From Methylotetracoccus sp. (GTDB taxonomy: Bacteria > Pseudomonadota > Gammaproteobacteria > Methylococcales > Methylococcaceae): DNA of 5,309 nucleotides. The stretch lies in NCBI GenBank assembly GCA_025458755.1, contig JALORT010000182.1, positions 1-5,309 on the forward strand, read 5' to 3'. Positions 1 to 5,309 of the stretch are shown piece after piece. A program made the translations under genes and the position numbers. The notes below the pieces were generated by a model. The model worked only from the letters and a program-made list of their open reading frames with translations, was not told the origin of the DNA and made no database searches. Position 1 is the first letter of the stretch, and each line of letters begins with the position of its first letter.

Positions 1-337
1 GCCGGCTGACCGCGAACGCCGACAAAGCCGTCAGGAGCGGGCCAAGCTCGAAGGGCTGAGCGAATGTATTTTGTGTGCTTGTTGCTCCACCTCATGCCCT
101 AGCTACTGGTGGAACGGTGACCGTTACCTCGGTCCCGCTGCGCTATTGCAGGCCTATCGGTGGATCGCGGACAGCCGCGACGAGGCGGCCGGTGAACGTC
201 TCGACGCACTGGAAGACCCGTTTAAGCTTTATCGTTGTCATACCATCATGAACTGCGTGGATGCGTGCCCGAAAGGTTTGAATCCGGCCCAGGCGATCGC
301 AGCGATCAAGCGCCTGCTTGTCGAACGGCAAACGTGA
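1..337 (+). CDS. sdhB: Succinate dehydrogenase iron-sulfur subunit, C-terminal part (5' end outside window)
   Basis: SdhB carries electrons from the FAD of SdhA through its iron-sulfur clusters to ubiquinone at the membrane anchor SdhC/SdhD (complex II, TCA cycle and respiration). The visible 111 residues, read from base 2, are the C-terminal cluster domain. The motif [17 protein letters not shown] supplies the first cysteines of the [4Fe-4S] cluster and the first of the [3Fe-4S] cluster. About 45 residues later, [17 protein letters not shown] supplies the remaining ligands. The Pro-Ser and second Trp after the first motif, and the His after the later Cys, match the quinone-site residues known in E. 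coli SdhB. The reading frame ends normally with TGA at 335-337. The stop overlaps the GTG start of sdhE, so the two are probably translationally coupled. sdhC, sdhD and sdhA are expected upstream but not visible. Identification is very secure. Confidence 0.97.
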   Translation, partial: PADRERRQSRQERAKLEGLSECILCACCSTSCPSYWWNGDRYLGPAALLQAYRWIADSRDEAAGERLDALEDPFKLYRCHTIMNCVDACPKGLNPAQAIAAIKRLLVERQT

Positions 338-585
338 CCCGTCCGCGTTCACACTTGGCATGGCTCTGCCGACGGGGAACCCGCGAACTGGACCTGCTGC
401 TGCGGGGTTATCTGGATAGGGCCTACGATAACGCTACGCGCACCGAGCAAGAGGCGTTTGTGTCGCTGCTGGAAAAGCAGGACCCAGAGCTGCAGGCGTT
501 GTTTTTCGGCTCAGTCCGAAACGCGAATTGCCAGCTGGAATCTCTTGTGGACCACATCGTTGCCGCCGCTGCACCTGACGCTTGA
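334..585 (+). CDS. sdhE: SdhE, FAD assembly factor for succinate dehydrogenase
   Basis: SdhE (YgfY/CptB, Sdh5 family) is a small cytosolic protein that promotes covalent attachment of FAD to SdhA. The product is 83 residues, a normal length. It carries the family signature RRGTRELD at residues 13-20, with the conserved Gly15 and Glu18 of the RGxxE motif used to contact the flavoprotein. It continues with the typical helical segment ending in a Phe-Gly pair (LQALFFG). I chose the GTG at 334 because it overlaps the sdhB stop (GTGA) and puts the signature at the usual distance from the N-terminus. The frame stays open upstream to an ATG at 235, but that would add residues that are only the sdhB sequence read in another frame. 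No strong Shine-Dalgarno is seen, in keeping with coupled translation. Its place after sdhB fits its role exactly. Confidence 0.92.
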   Translation: MTRPRSHLAWLCRRGTRELDLLLRGYLDRAYDNATRTEQEAFVSLLEKQDPELQALFFGSVRNANCQLESLVDHIVAAAAPDA

Positions 586-1027
586 TCGATCCCCGCTGCT
601 GGAGCGCCTCATCACGGGCACGCACCTGATCGCCGTTTTGTCCATTGGACTGTCTGGTATCGCGTGGCCTCTGCAACTCGCGCTGGCGGGAACCGTGCTG
701 GCTCATCTGGTGTTCCACCGCACCTTCGGCCGGGCCAAAACCGGCGGGCGGTTGGTGTACGGCGAACGCATCGGCTGGGCTCTGGAAGAGGAGGGCAGGG
801 AAGCCAAACCCTTGGCGATCCGTACCGATAGCTTGGTTTCACCGTGGCTCATCATTTTGCATGGCCACGACGGAAATCGGTCTAGGCGCTGGGTCATTGC
901 ACGGGACAGTCTGGACGCGGAGACCTTTCGATGCCTGCGCGTGACGCTCCGCGTGATGATGGTTCCGTCGACAGTGACGATCGGACGCCGTCAGCCTCCG
1001 CGCGCCGGCAGCCTACCGTTCCGATGA
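557..1027 (+). CDS. ygfX: YgfX/CptA family inner-membrane protein
   Basis: This small membrane protein is regularly encoded just after sdhE. With the TTG start at 557 the product is 156 residues and begins MPPLHLTL, the kind of short N-terminus usual in this family. Two hydrophobic segments at about residues 17-34 and 36-52 look like a transmembrane hairpin. They are followed by a basic stretch and a cytoplasmic domain ending with RWVIARDSLDAETFRCLRV, which resembles the family's C-terminal motif. The gene overlaps sdhE by 29 bases in a different frame. The TTG start rests on homology memory and a weak TGGA just upstream; the only ATG (458) would add an implausible Cys/Arg-rich stretch. E. 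coli YgfX was reported as a toxin (CptA) acting on MreB/FtsZ with SdhE/CptB as its partner, an interpretation that is disputed. A role linked to SdhE is inferred from position only. Confidence 0.78.
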   Translation, partial: SLPPLHLTLDRSPLLERLITGTHLIAVLSIGLSGIAWPLQLALAGTVLAHLVFHRTFGRAKTGGRLVYGERIGWALEEEGREAKPLAIRTDSLVSPWLIILHGHDGNRSRRWVIARDSLDAETFRCLRVTLRVMMVPSTVTIGRRQPPRAGSLPFR

Positions 1028-1089
1028 TCGGTTCCTGGCTGAACCCACCGGGTTTCGGCAGTCTATCAACCCAAGAACGACGAACAGCG

Positions 1090-1638
1090 ATGACCCAACG
1101 GCGTTTTCCTTCTGGTGCCGCAAGCTTGGCGATAACCCTGCTCCTGCTGCTGCCCGCGTGCGCGCGCATGATGCCGACGCCGCCTCCGTCGGACACCCGA
1201 GTGGCAAAGCCTAAGCCCGCCCCAGCAGTGACGGTCGAGCCCGCGGTTCCTTCACCGGCGCCGCAAGCCGAACTCCCTGACACGGCAGTCGTTCCGCCGA
1301 AGAAGCCCGCACCTCCGCCGTCTCCGCCGGCCGTCCTAGCGCTGATGGACGAGGCGGAAGCCGCGGGCAAGGCCGGTCAATGGGACACGTCCGCAGCGAC
1401 GCTGGAGCGCGCAATACGCATCAATCCGCGTAACCCGACGTTATGGCACCAACTGGCCAAGACCCGTCTACAACAGGGCCAATTTCAGTCTGCGGAGGAT
1501 TTGGCGAAGAAATCGAATGTGTTCGCCGCTGGCGATCGCCTATTGGTGAAACAGAATTGGCGGCTGATTGCAGAGGCGCGCCGTCAGAAGGGAGATACAG
1601 AAGGCGCGAAAGATGCCGAAGCGAAAGCGAATCGCTGA
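1090..1638 (+). CDS. Proline-rich TPR lipoprotein of unknown role
   Basis: The predicted product has 182 residues. It starts with a basic N-terminus, a hydrophobic core (residues 10-21, with a run of Leu) and a lipobox LPAC. This predicts cleavage by signal peptidase II and lipidation at Cys24. Residues 29-81 form a low-complexity linker rich in Pro, Ala and Lys. Residues about 82-180 are helical and contain tetratricopeptide-like repeats, including the AxxxLERAIRINPRNPTLW pattern and a second unit around LQQGQFQSAEDLAKKS. The likely place is the envelope, with a flexible tether holding a TPR protein-binding module. I chose the ATG at 1090 because it places the signal peptide at the N-terminus. 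ATGs at 1024 (overlapping the ygfX stop) and 931 are in frame but would put 22 or more polar residues ahead of it. No clear ribosome binding site is visible. It lies 62 bases after ygfX and 33 before yoaA. The partner and function are unknown. Confidence 0.82.
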   Translation: MTQRRFPSGAASLAITLLLLLPACARMMPTPPPSDTRVAKPKPAPAVTVEPAVPSPAPQAELPDTAVVPPKKPAPPPSPPAVLALMDEAEAAGKAGQWDTSAATLERAIRINPRNPTLWHQLAKTRLQQGQFQSAEDLAKKSNVFAAGDRLLVKQNWRLIAEARRQKGDTEGAKDAEAKANR

Positions 1639-1671
1639 CCAGCCAGTAAATTGCTCGGCGTCAGAGCCGAG

Positions 1672-3615
1672 GTGAGCGAACTTGCGGGAGTTTTCGGCGC
1701 CGAAGGTTCCCTTGCAGCCATCCTGCCCAACTATTTACCTCGTCCTGCCCAGTTGGCCATGGCCGAAGCGGTTGGAGCCGCAATCGCTGAGCAGAGAAGC
1801 CTGATCGCCGAAGCGGGGACGGGAACCGGCAAGACGTTCGCCTATTTGGTGCCGGCTCTTCTGTCTGGAAAACGGGTGATGGTTTCGACGGGAACCCGGA
1901 ATCTCCAGGATCAACTATTTCGAAAAGACCTGCCGGTTATAAAGAAAGCCCTCGGCATCCCATTTCAGGCCGCGTTATTGAAGGGCCGCGGCAATTACTT
2001 GTGCCACTACCGACTCGAGAACGTGCTTGGATTTCAAGCCGGTTACAATGGCGAGGACGCCGCCCATTTGGAGCGTTTGCTGCGCTGGTCCAAGACCACC
2101 CGCTCCGGCGACATTGCAGAAGTATTCGACGTTCCCGAGTCGTCATTTTTGTGGCATTCGGTGACGTCGACCGCAGAGAACTGCCTCGGCCAGGACTGTC
2201 CTGCTTACGCCCGATGTTGTCCTGCGGCGGCGCGCAGGAAGGCACAGGATGCCGATATCCTGGTGATCAACCATCATCTCCTGTGGGCTGATTCGGTGCT
2301 TAAGAGCGACGGATTCGGCGAACTGCTGCCCCAAGCAGAGGTCGTTATCGTCGACGAGGCGCATCAATTCGCCGACACCGCAGCGCAGTTTCTGGGTATC
2401 AGCGTCAGTTCCCGACAGCTGGATGAGTTGACCCGCGACATCCAGCTGGAACTCGGCAGACACTCCGGGGACCTCCATGGAGTGCGGGAGAACCTGGATC
2501 GGCTGACCGATAAGAGCGCTGCCTTTAGGCTTGCCTTAGGTGTCGGTCACGAACGGCGGACTTGGAACGATAGCAGCCGGACGAGCGAGTCACTGAAATG
2601 CCTCGTCGATCTTTCGGCCGAGCTGAAAACACTGGGTGAAATGCTGAGCCTGCTCGCTGACGGCCATAAGGGACTAGACTCTTGTCGTCAACGTACGCTC
2701 CACATCCAAAGTTGTCTCGATCTGTTTTCGGGCGAAGATACCCCCGGTGCGGTGCGCTGGTTCGAGGTACAGCGCCGCGGTTTTCGGCTGAATCAGACCC
2801 CCATCGACATCGCCGGCGATTTCTCGGAATTTTATCGGCAGAGCAGGGCGGCCTGGGTTTTCACTTCGGCGACCTTGAGCAACGCCGGACGGTTCGACCA
2901 TTTTTCGAGCTTACTCGGACTGGAAGGCGTCGAGACATTCTGCAGTGAAAGCCCATTCGACTATCGTCGACAGTGCCTCCTTTACATTCCCTCGGGCCTG
3001 CCGGATCCGGCATCGGCGGACTACACCCGCGCCGTGGTCGCCGCGAGTTTGCCACTGCTTGCCGCAAGCGCCGGGCGCGCATTCTTTCTGTTCACCAGCC
3101 ATCAAGCGATGAATACTGCGGCTGAGCAGCTTCGGCGGCTGGTGGATTATCCGCTGTTCATACAGGGAACGGGTCCCAAGGCCGCGCTGCTGGAACTGTT
3201 CAAGCGTTCGGGTAACGGCATTCTGCTGGGAACCGCCAGTTTCTGGGAAGGGGTTGACGTGCGGGGCCCCGCTTTGTCGTGTGTCATTATCGACAAGCTC
3301 CCGTTTGCAGCGCCGTCCGACCCGGTGTTGAGCGCGCAGATACAGGCGCTGAAGCGACGCGGCCAAAACCCGTTTCGTGCGCTGCAACTGCCGGCGGCAG
3401 TAGTGAGTCTGAAACAAGGGGTCGGACGTTTGATTCGCGATGCCGAAGACCGGGGCGTCTTGATGCTGTGCGATCCGCGGCTGTTCAACCGCTCCTATGG
3501 GAAGTCGTTCCTAGCCAACCTGCCGGAGATGCGGATCACCCGCTCGATCGAGGAGGTGCGGGTTTTCTTTCGCGCGGACGATGCTGCTGCAGGTAGCGGA
3601 ACGGTGCCGTCATGA
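1672..3615 (+). CDS. yoaA: YoaA/DinG-family ATP-dependent DNA helicase with Fe-S cluster
   Basis: This is a superfamily 2 helicase of the XPD/DinG type, moving 5' to 3' on single-stranded DNA and used in DNA damage tolerance and repair. The product is 647 residues, close to E. coli YoaA (about 636) and shorter than DinG (about 716). Visible motifs are Walker A AEAGTGTGKT (Lys54), the four-cysteine Fe-S region (Cys111, Cys171, Cys176 and Cys182 or 183), DEAH at 228-231, FTSATL at 397-402, GTASFWEGVDV at 520-530, and motif VI QGVGRLIR at 582-589. No frameshift or missing motif is seen. I prefer the GTG at 1672 because it gives the usual MSELA-like N-terminus; a TTG at 1651 in the same frame would add seven residues, and neither has a convincing Shine-Dalgarno. 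The stop overlaps the following start by ATGA. In E. coli, yoaA also lies beside tsaB, which supports the YoaA assignment over DinG. Confidence 0.93.
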   Translation: MSELAGVFGAEGSLAAILPNYLPRPAQLAMAEAVGAAIAEQRSLIAEAGTGTGKTFAYLVPALLSGKRVMVSTGTRNLQDQLFRKDLPVIKKALGIPFQAALLKGRGNYLCHYRLENVLGFQAGYNGEDAAHLERLLRWSKTTRSGDIAEVFDVPESSFLWHSVTSTAENCLGQDCPAYARCCPAAARRKAQDADILVINHHLLWADSVLKSDGFGELLPQAEVVIVDEAHQFADTAAQFLGISVSSRQLDELTRDIQLELGRHSGDLHGVRENLDRLTDKSAAFRLALGVGHERRTWNDSSRTSESLKCLVDLSAELKTLGEMLSLLADGHKGLDSCRQRTLHIQSCLDLFSGEDTPGAVRWFEVQRRGFRLNQTPIDIAGDFSEFYRQSRAAWVFTSATLSNAGRFDHFSSLLGLEGVETFCSESPFDYRRQCLLYIPSGLPDPASADYTRAVVAASLPLLAASAGRAFFLFTSHQAMNTAAEQLRRLVDYPLFIQGTGPKAALLELFKRSGNGILLGTASFWEGVDVRGPALSCVIIDKLPFAAPSDPVLSAQIQALKRRGQNPFRALQLPAAVVSLKQGVGRLIRDAEDRGVLMLCDPRLFNRSYGKSFLANLPEMRITRSIEEVRVFFRADDAAAGSGTVPS

Positions 3616-3698
3616 TCATACTGGCGTTGGAGACCGCCACCGAGGCCTGTTCGGCAGCACTGTATCTCGATGGCAGAGTGATCGAGCGTTATCGCGTC
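3612..3698 (+). pseudogene. tsaB: tsaB 5' remnant (first ~29 codons)
   Basis: TsaB is the inactive Kae1/TsaD-like partner that, with TsaD and TsaE, makes N6-threonylcarbamoyl-adenosine (t6A) on tRNAs reading ANN codons. Only its first beta-hairpin region is present: ILALETATEACSAAL followed by LDGRVIERYRV. A TsaB of normal length is about 220-240 residues and would next show a Pro-x-x-His segment and the helices of the TsaD contact surface. Instead the sequence changes to Fic at about 3690-3705. No other part of tsaB was found on either strand of the window. The position right after yoaA, with a 4-base ATGA overlap, is the expected native place for tsaB, so the start is original and the loss lies downstream. 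The fragment cannot work as TsaB. Confidence 0.82.
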
Positions 3699-4328
3699 AC
3701 GCCAGAGCTAATCCGCAAGATTGCCGAACGCAGCTGGAGCCCCGAAACCAACCCGGCAGACAAGCAGCATACGGAAGCGCTGGCGGCCAAAGGTTATCTG
3801 GATGCATTTTCCTTGGTGAAAGCGGATGCTGGCCAAGCCTTTTCTCAGCGAAATCAAAATAAAGACCTCGCATCAAGAATATTCGCAAACCGGCATCAGA
3901 CCTGGTTTCAGAAACTGTTTAGCGCTTCCGTCGACGCTGGAATTCTGGAGCAGCGTGATTTGGTAGGGTACCGTAGGCATATGGTGTTTCTGCGCGGCTC
4001 CCAGCATTCCCCGCCTCATTATGACTATGTGAGAGACGGAATGGAGGCCCTTAAGGAGTGTTTTGCGGCCGAGCCTGACGCCTTTGCGCGCGCAGTTCTG
4101 GGTCATTGGCTGTTCGGGTTCATACATCCTTACATGGACGGCAACGGCCGAATGGCCAGATTCTTGATGAACCTCATGCTTGCATCAGGAGGTTACCCTT
4201 GGACTGTAATCCGAGTAGAGGACCGAGCCGAGTATATGGCTGGTTTGGAGCAGGCTAGTGTTGGCGGCAATATCCAGCCGTTTGCCGACTTCATTTCAAG
4301 TTGCGTGCGAAAGGCGCAAGCCAGGTAG
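3612..4328 (+). CDS. Chimeric ORF: TsaB N-terminus fused in frame to a Fic domain
   Basis: The 238-residue product joins two unrelated families. Residues 1-29 (MIILALETATEACSAALYLD, then GRVIERYRV) match the start of TsaB. From about residue 30 (TPELIRKIAERSW) onward the protein matches the C-terminal half of a Fic family protein. A helical region spans about 30-115, followed by the Fic core. In the core, LRGSQHSPP is the probable substrate-flap segment. FIHPYMDGNGRMARF is the Fic motif, with catalytic His172, Asp176, the GNG loop and Arg180. The typical tail ends near residue 230. Fic enzymes usually transfer AMP from ATP to a hydroxyl side chain of a target protein. The catalytic motif is complete, so activity is possible. 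I infer that the N-terminal part of the original Fic protein is missing, and no (S/T)xxxE(G/N) inhibitory motif is visible. Translation would use the tsaB ATG, coupled to yoaA by ATGA. It could be a real fusion, a decaying fragment or an assembly joint. Confidence 0.8.
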   Translation: MIILALETATEACSAALYLDGRVIERYRVTPELIRKIAERSWSPETNPADKQHTEALAAKGYLDAFSLVKADAGQAFSQRNQNKDLASRIFANRHQTWFQKLFSASVDAGILEQRDLVGYRRHMVFLRGSQHSPPHYDYVRDGMEALKECFAAEPDAFARAVLGHWLFGFIHPYMDGNGRMARFLMNLMLASGGYPWTVIRVEDRAEYMAGLEQASVGGNIQPFADFISSCVRKAQAR

Positions 4329-4412
4329 GCCTCTGTAGCTGCGGTCAAGAACGGCGGCCGCACTGGTTTCAACACGAACGGCGCCAGCACCAACGGTGCC
4401 GTTACCTGGCTT
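4318..4412. repeat. Nested inverted repeats after the fic stop codon
   Basis: A perfect 10-base inverted repeat, AAGCCAGGTA at 4318-4327 and TACCTGGCTT at 4403-4412, encloses two smaller hairpins. One is a 5-base stem, TGCGG at 4340-4344 with CCGCA at 4358-4362. The other is a 9-base stem, AACGGCGCC at 4377-4385 with GGTGCCGTT at 4395-4403, with one G-T pair and a 9-base loop. Base 4403 is claimed by both the outer and the long inner stem. Folded as RNA, this would be a three-way junction that starts inside the last codons of the fic ORF and covers its TAG. It may end or stabilise the fic transcript, or be the edge of a transferred segment. There is no T-run, so a standard intrinsic terminator is not supported. 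No known RNA family or element end was recognised. Confidence 0.5.
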
Positions 4413-4459
4413 TACCGGTTTTGGGTCAGATGCGTAGTAACACCCATCAGTCAAATGCC

Positions 4460-4475
4460 GGGGGGGCTGCCCCCC
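4460..4475 (-). terminator. G6/C6 hairpin next to recX stop, possible terminator
   Basis: Six or seven G (4460-4466), a short loop and six C (4470-4475) form a very GC-rich hairpin directly beside the recX stop codon (4476-4478), between convergent genes. The position suits the end of the recA-recX transcript, read right to left, and of the fic transcript from the other side. On the - strand the hairpin is followed by CCGGCATTTG, with only three T, so the U-tract is poor. A flanking imperfect pairing, CGTAGTAA at 4433-4440 with TTACTGCG at 4476-4483, could extend the structure. Termination is inferred from place and shape only. Confidence 0.4.
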
Positions 4476-4934
4476 TTACTGCGTGCTTGTCTTGCTGTCC
4501 AGAATGTGCCGGATGGCTTCAAGCGAAAAACCCCGGCTTTGCATGAAGCGGGCTTGCCGGGCTTTGTCTGATGCGTCGGTTGGAATGGAACCAAACTTCC
4601 TTCGCCACACTTCACGTGCGCGTTCGAATTCGCTGTCCCGCTCCTCGTTTAGCACGGCGCCGATAATGCTGTCGCTCACGCCGCGTTGGCGCAACTCATA
4701 GGCGAGCTTGATGCTTCCGGCGCGGGCGCGATGGTCTGCGACCCAGCTTTCCGCAAAGCGCCGATCCGACAGCCAGTTCCTGCCCTCGAATTCGTCGAGC
4801 AGCGTGGCAATCTCGTCGGTGGCAAACCCCGCCTGCTCGAGCTTGCGGGCAAGCTCGATGCGGCTGTGCTCGCGCCGCGCGAGGAGGCGCAGCGCGCGTT
4901 CACGCAGGTCGTTACCTTCAGGCTTCGACTTCAT
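4476..4934 (-). CDS. recX: RecX, regulatory protein of RecA
   Basis: RecX binds along the RecA filament, blocks its growth and inhibits RecA ATPase and co-protease activity. The product has 152 residues, a normal length. It is highly charged and built of repeated three-helix units, with recognisable segments [19 protein letters not shown] (about 14-32), [20 protein letters not shown] (about 45-64), ELRQRGVS (about 80-87) and [16 protein letters not shown] near the end. The ATG at 4934 has a good GAGGA five bases upstream. It lies inside the 3' end of recA, with which it overlaps by 17 bases in another frame, so RecX is probably made at low level by coupled translation or readthrough from recA. 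Codon use (about 74% G or C in third positions by hand count) is clearly less biased than that of recA. Identification is secure. Confidence 0.94.
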   Translation of the reverse strand: MKSKPEGNDLRERALRLLARREHSRIELARKLEQAGFATDEIATLLDEFEGRNWLSDRRFAESWVADHRARAGSIKLAYELRQRGVSDSIIGAVLNEERDSEFERAREVWRRKFGSIPTDASDKARQARFMQSRGFSLEAIRHILDSKTSTQ

Positions 4935-5309
4935 CCTTGTCCTCGACCATCGCGGTGGGGTTGTTGACGCCGACGGCGGCGCGGATCTTGGCCTCGATTT
5001 CGTGGGCGATTTCCGGGTGCTCCTTGAGGTATTCGCGCGCGTTGTCCTTGCCCTGGCCGATCTTCTCGCCGTTGTAGGCGTACCAGGCGCCGGACTTGTC
5101 GACCAGCTTGTGGGCGACGCCGAGCTCGACGATCTCGCCTTCGCGCGAGATGCCCTGGCCGTAGAGGATGTCGAAGAAGGCTTCCTTGAACGGCGGCGAG
5201 ACCTTGTTCTTGACGACCTTGACCTTGGTTTCGTTGCCGATGATCTCGTCGCCCTTCTTGATCGCGCCGGTGCGGCGGATGTCGAGGCGCACGCTGGCGT
5301 AGAACTTGA
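4918..5309 (-). CDS. recA: RecA recombinase, C-terminal part (5' end outside window)
   Basis: RecA forms filaments on single-stranded DNA, drives strand exchange and triggers LexA self-cleavage in the SOS response. The visible 129 residues begin [12 protein letters not shown], the well-known segment at the end of the ATPase core. They then run through TKVKVVKNK and [25 protein letters not shown] into the C-terminal domain ([23 protein letters not shown]). The protein ends in an acidic tail ([10 protein letters not shown]) typical of RecA, where it limits filament loading. The stop is TGA at 4920-4918. Only 9 of 129 codons end in A or T, a much stronger bias than in any other gene here. The promoter, any LexA box and the Walker motifs lie outside the window to the right. 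Confidence 0.98.
   Translation of the reverse strand, partial: KFYASVRLDIRRTGAIKKGDEIIGNETKVKVVKNKVSPPFKEAFFDILYGQGISREGEIVELGVAHKLVDKSGAWYAYNGEKIGQGKDNAREYLKEHPEIAHEIEAKIRAAVGVNNPTAMVEDKDEVEA
4940..4944 (-). promoter_or_regulatory. Ribosome binding site of recX inside recA
   Basis: Read on the - strand the sequence is GAGGA-caagg-ATG: a Shine-Dalgarno match five bases before the recX ATG at 4934-4932. It supports that start although it falls within the last codons of recA. Confidence 0.7.

Noticed and set aside
334..1027. Classical toxin-antitoxin locus (CptB/CptA) as the main role of sdhE-ygfX
   Set aside because: Position directly after sdhB and the RGxxE motif point to SDH flavin assembly. 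The toxin-antitoxin reading in E. coli is disputed and nothing here adds support.
931..1089. In-frame upstream extension of the lipoprotein (ATG at 931 or 1024)
   Set aside because: It would place polar residues in front of the signal peptide. The segment 931-1027 is already coding for ygfX in another frame.
894..1370. 158-residue open frame on the - strand, rich in Gly/Ala/Ser
   Set aside because: It lies opposite ygfX and the TPR lipoprotein. Its low-complexity Gly/Ala make-up is the mirror of the Pro/Ala linker codons, with no recognisable domain.
2911..3417. 168-residue open frame on the - strand
   Set aside because: It is entirely inside yoaA, whose motifs are continuous here. The reverse frame has no recognisable domain.
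4329..4475. Integron attC site after fic
   Set aside because: Hairpins are present, but no GTTRRRY/RYYYAAC pair in the required layout was found and no integrase is visible.
3600..4475. Insertion sequence or transposon carrying fic
   Set aside because: No transposase, no terminal inverted repeats around the fic segment as a whole, and no target duplication seen at 3690-3710 versus the 4318-4475 gap.
1..5309. CRISPR array, tRNA or rRNA genes
   Set aside because: No regularly spaced direct repeats and no tRNA- or rRNA-like segments were seen on either strand by eye.

Overview
The window looks like a chromosomal stretch from a moderately GC-rich proteobacterium, most likely a gammaproteobacterium. 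Two arrangements suggest this: sdhB is followed by sdhE and ygfX, and a YoaA-type helicase gene runs directly into the start of tsaB, the same pair of neighbours as in E. coli. No genus can be named from the sequence alone.

Left part (1-3615, + strand): a compact, probably co-transcribed run. It holds the 3' end of sdhB (succinate dehydrogenase iron-sulfur subunit), sdhE (flavinylation factor for SdhA; overlaps the sdhB stop), ygfX/cptA (small inner-membrane protein; overlaps sdhE), a proline-rich TPR lipoprotein, and a full-length XPD/DinG-family Fe-S helicase of the YoaA type. The first two serve complex II and ygfX is their usual companion. The helicase belongs to DNA repair.

Middle (3612-4328, + strand): the odd part. 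An ORF overlaps the yoaA stop by 4 bases (ATGA) and begins as an unmistakable TsaB N-terminus of about 29 residues. It then passes, in frame, into a Fic (AMP-transferase fold) domain with an intact HPYMDGNGR motif. The rest of tsaB is absent from the window. This is either a real deletion/insertion that put a truncated fic gene under the tsaB start, or a joint made during assembly.

Right part (4329-5309): a 147-base gene-free gap between convergent genes contains nested inverted repeats and a G6/C6 hairpin. It is followed on the - strand by recX and the 3' end of recA, a standard recA-recX operon with a 17-base overlap. Codon use changes across the window: by hand count GC3 is about 64% in the sdhB end, about 74% in recX and about 93% in the recA end. 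Together with the broken tsaB, this raises the question of whether the right part has the same history as the left.

No tRNA, rRNA, CRISPR array, recognisable transposase or complete mobile element was seen.
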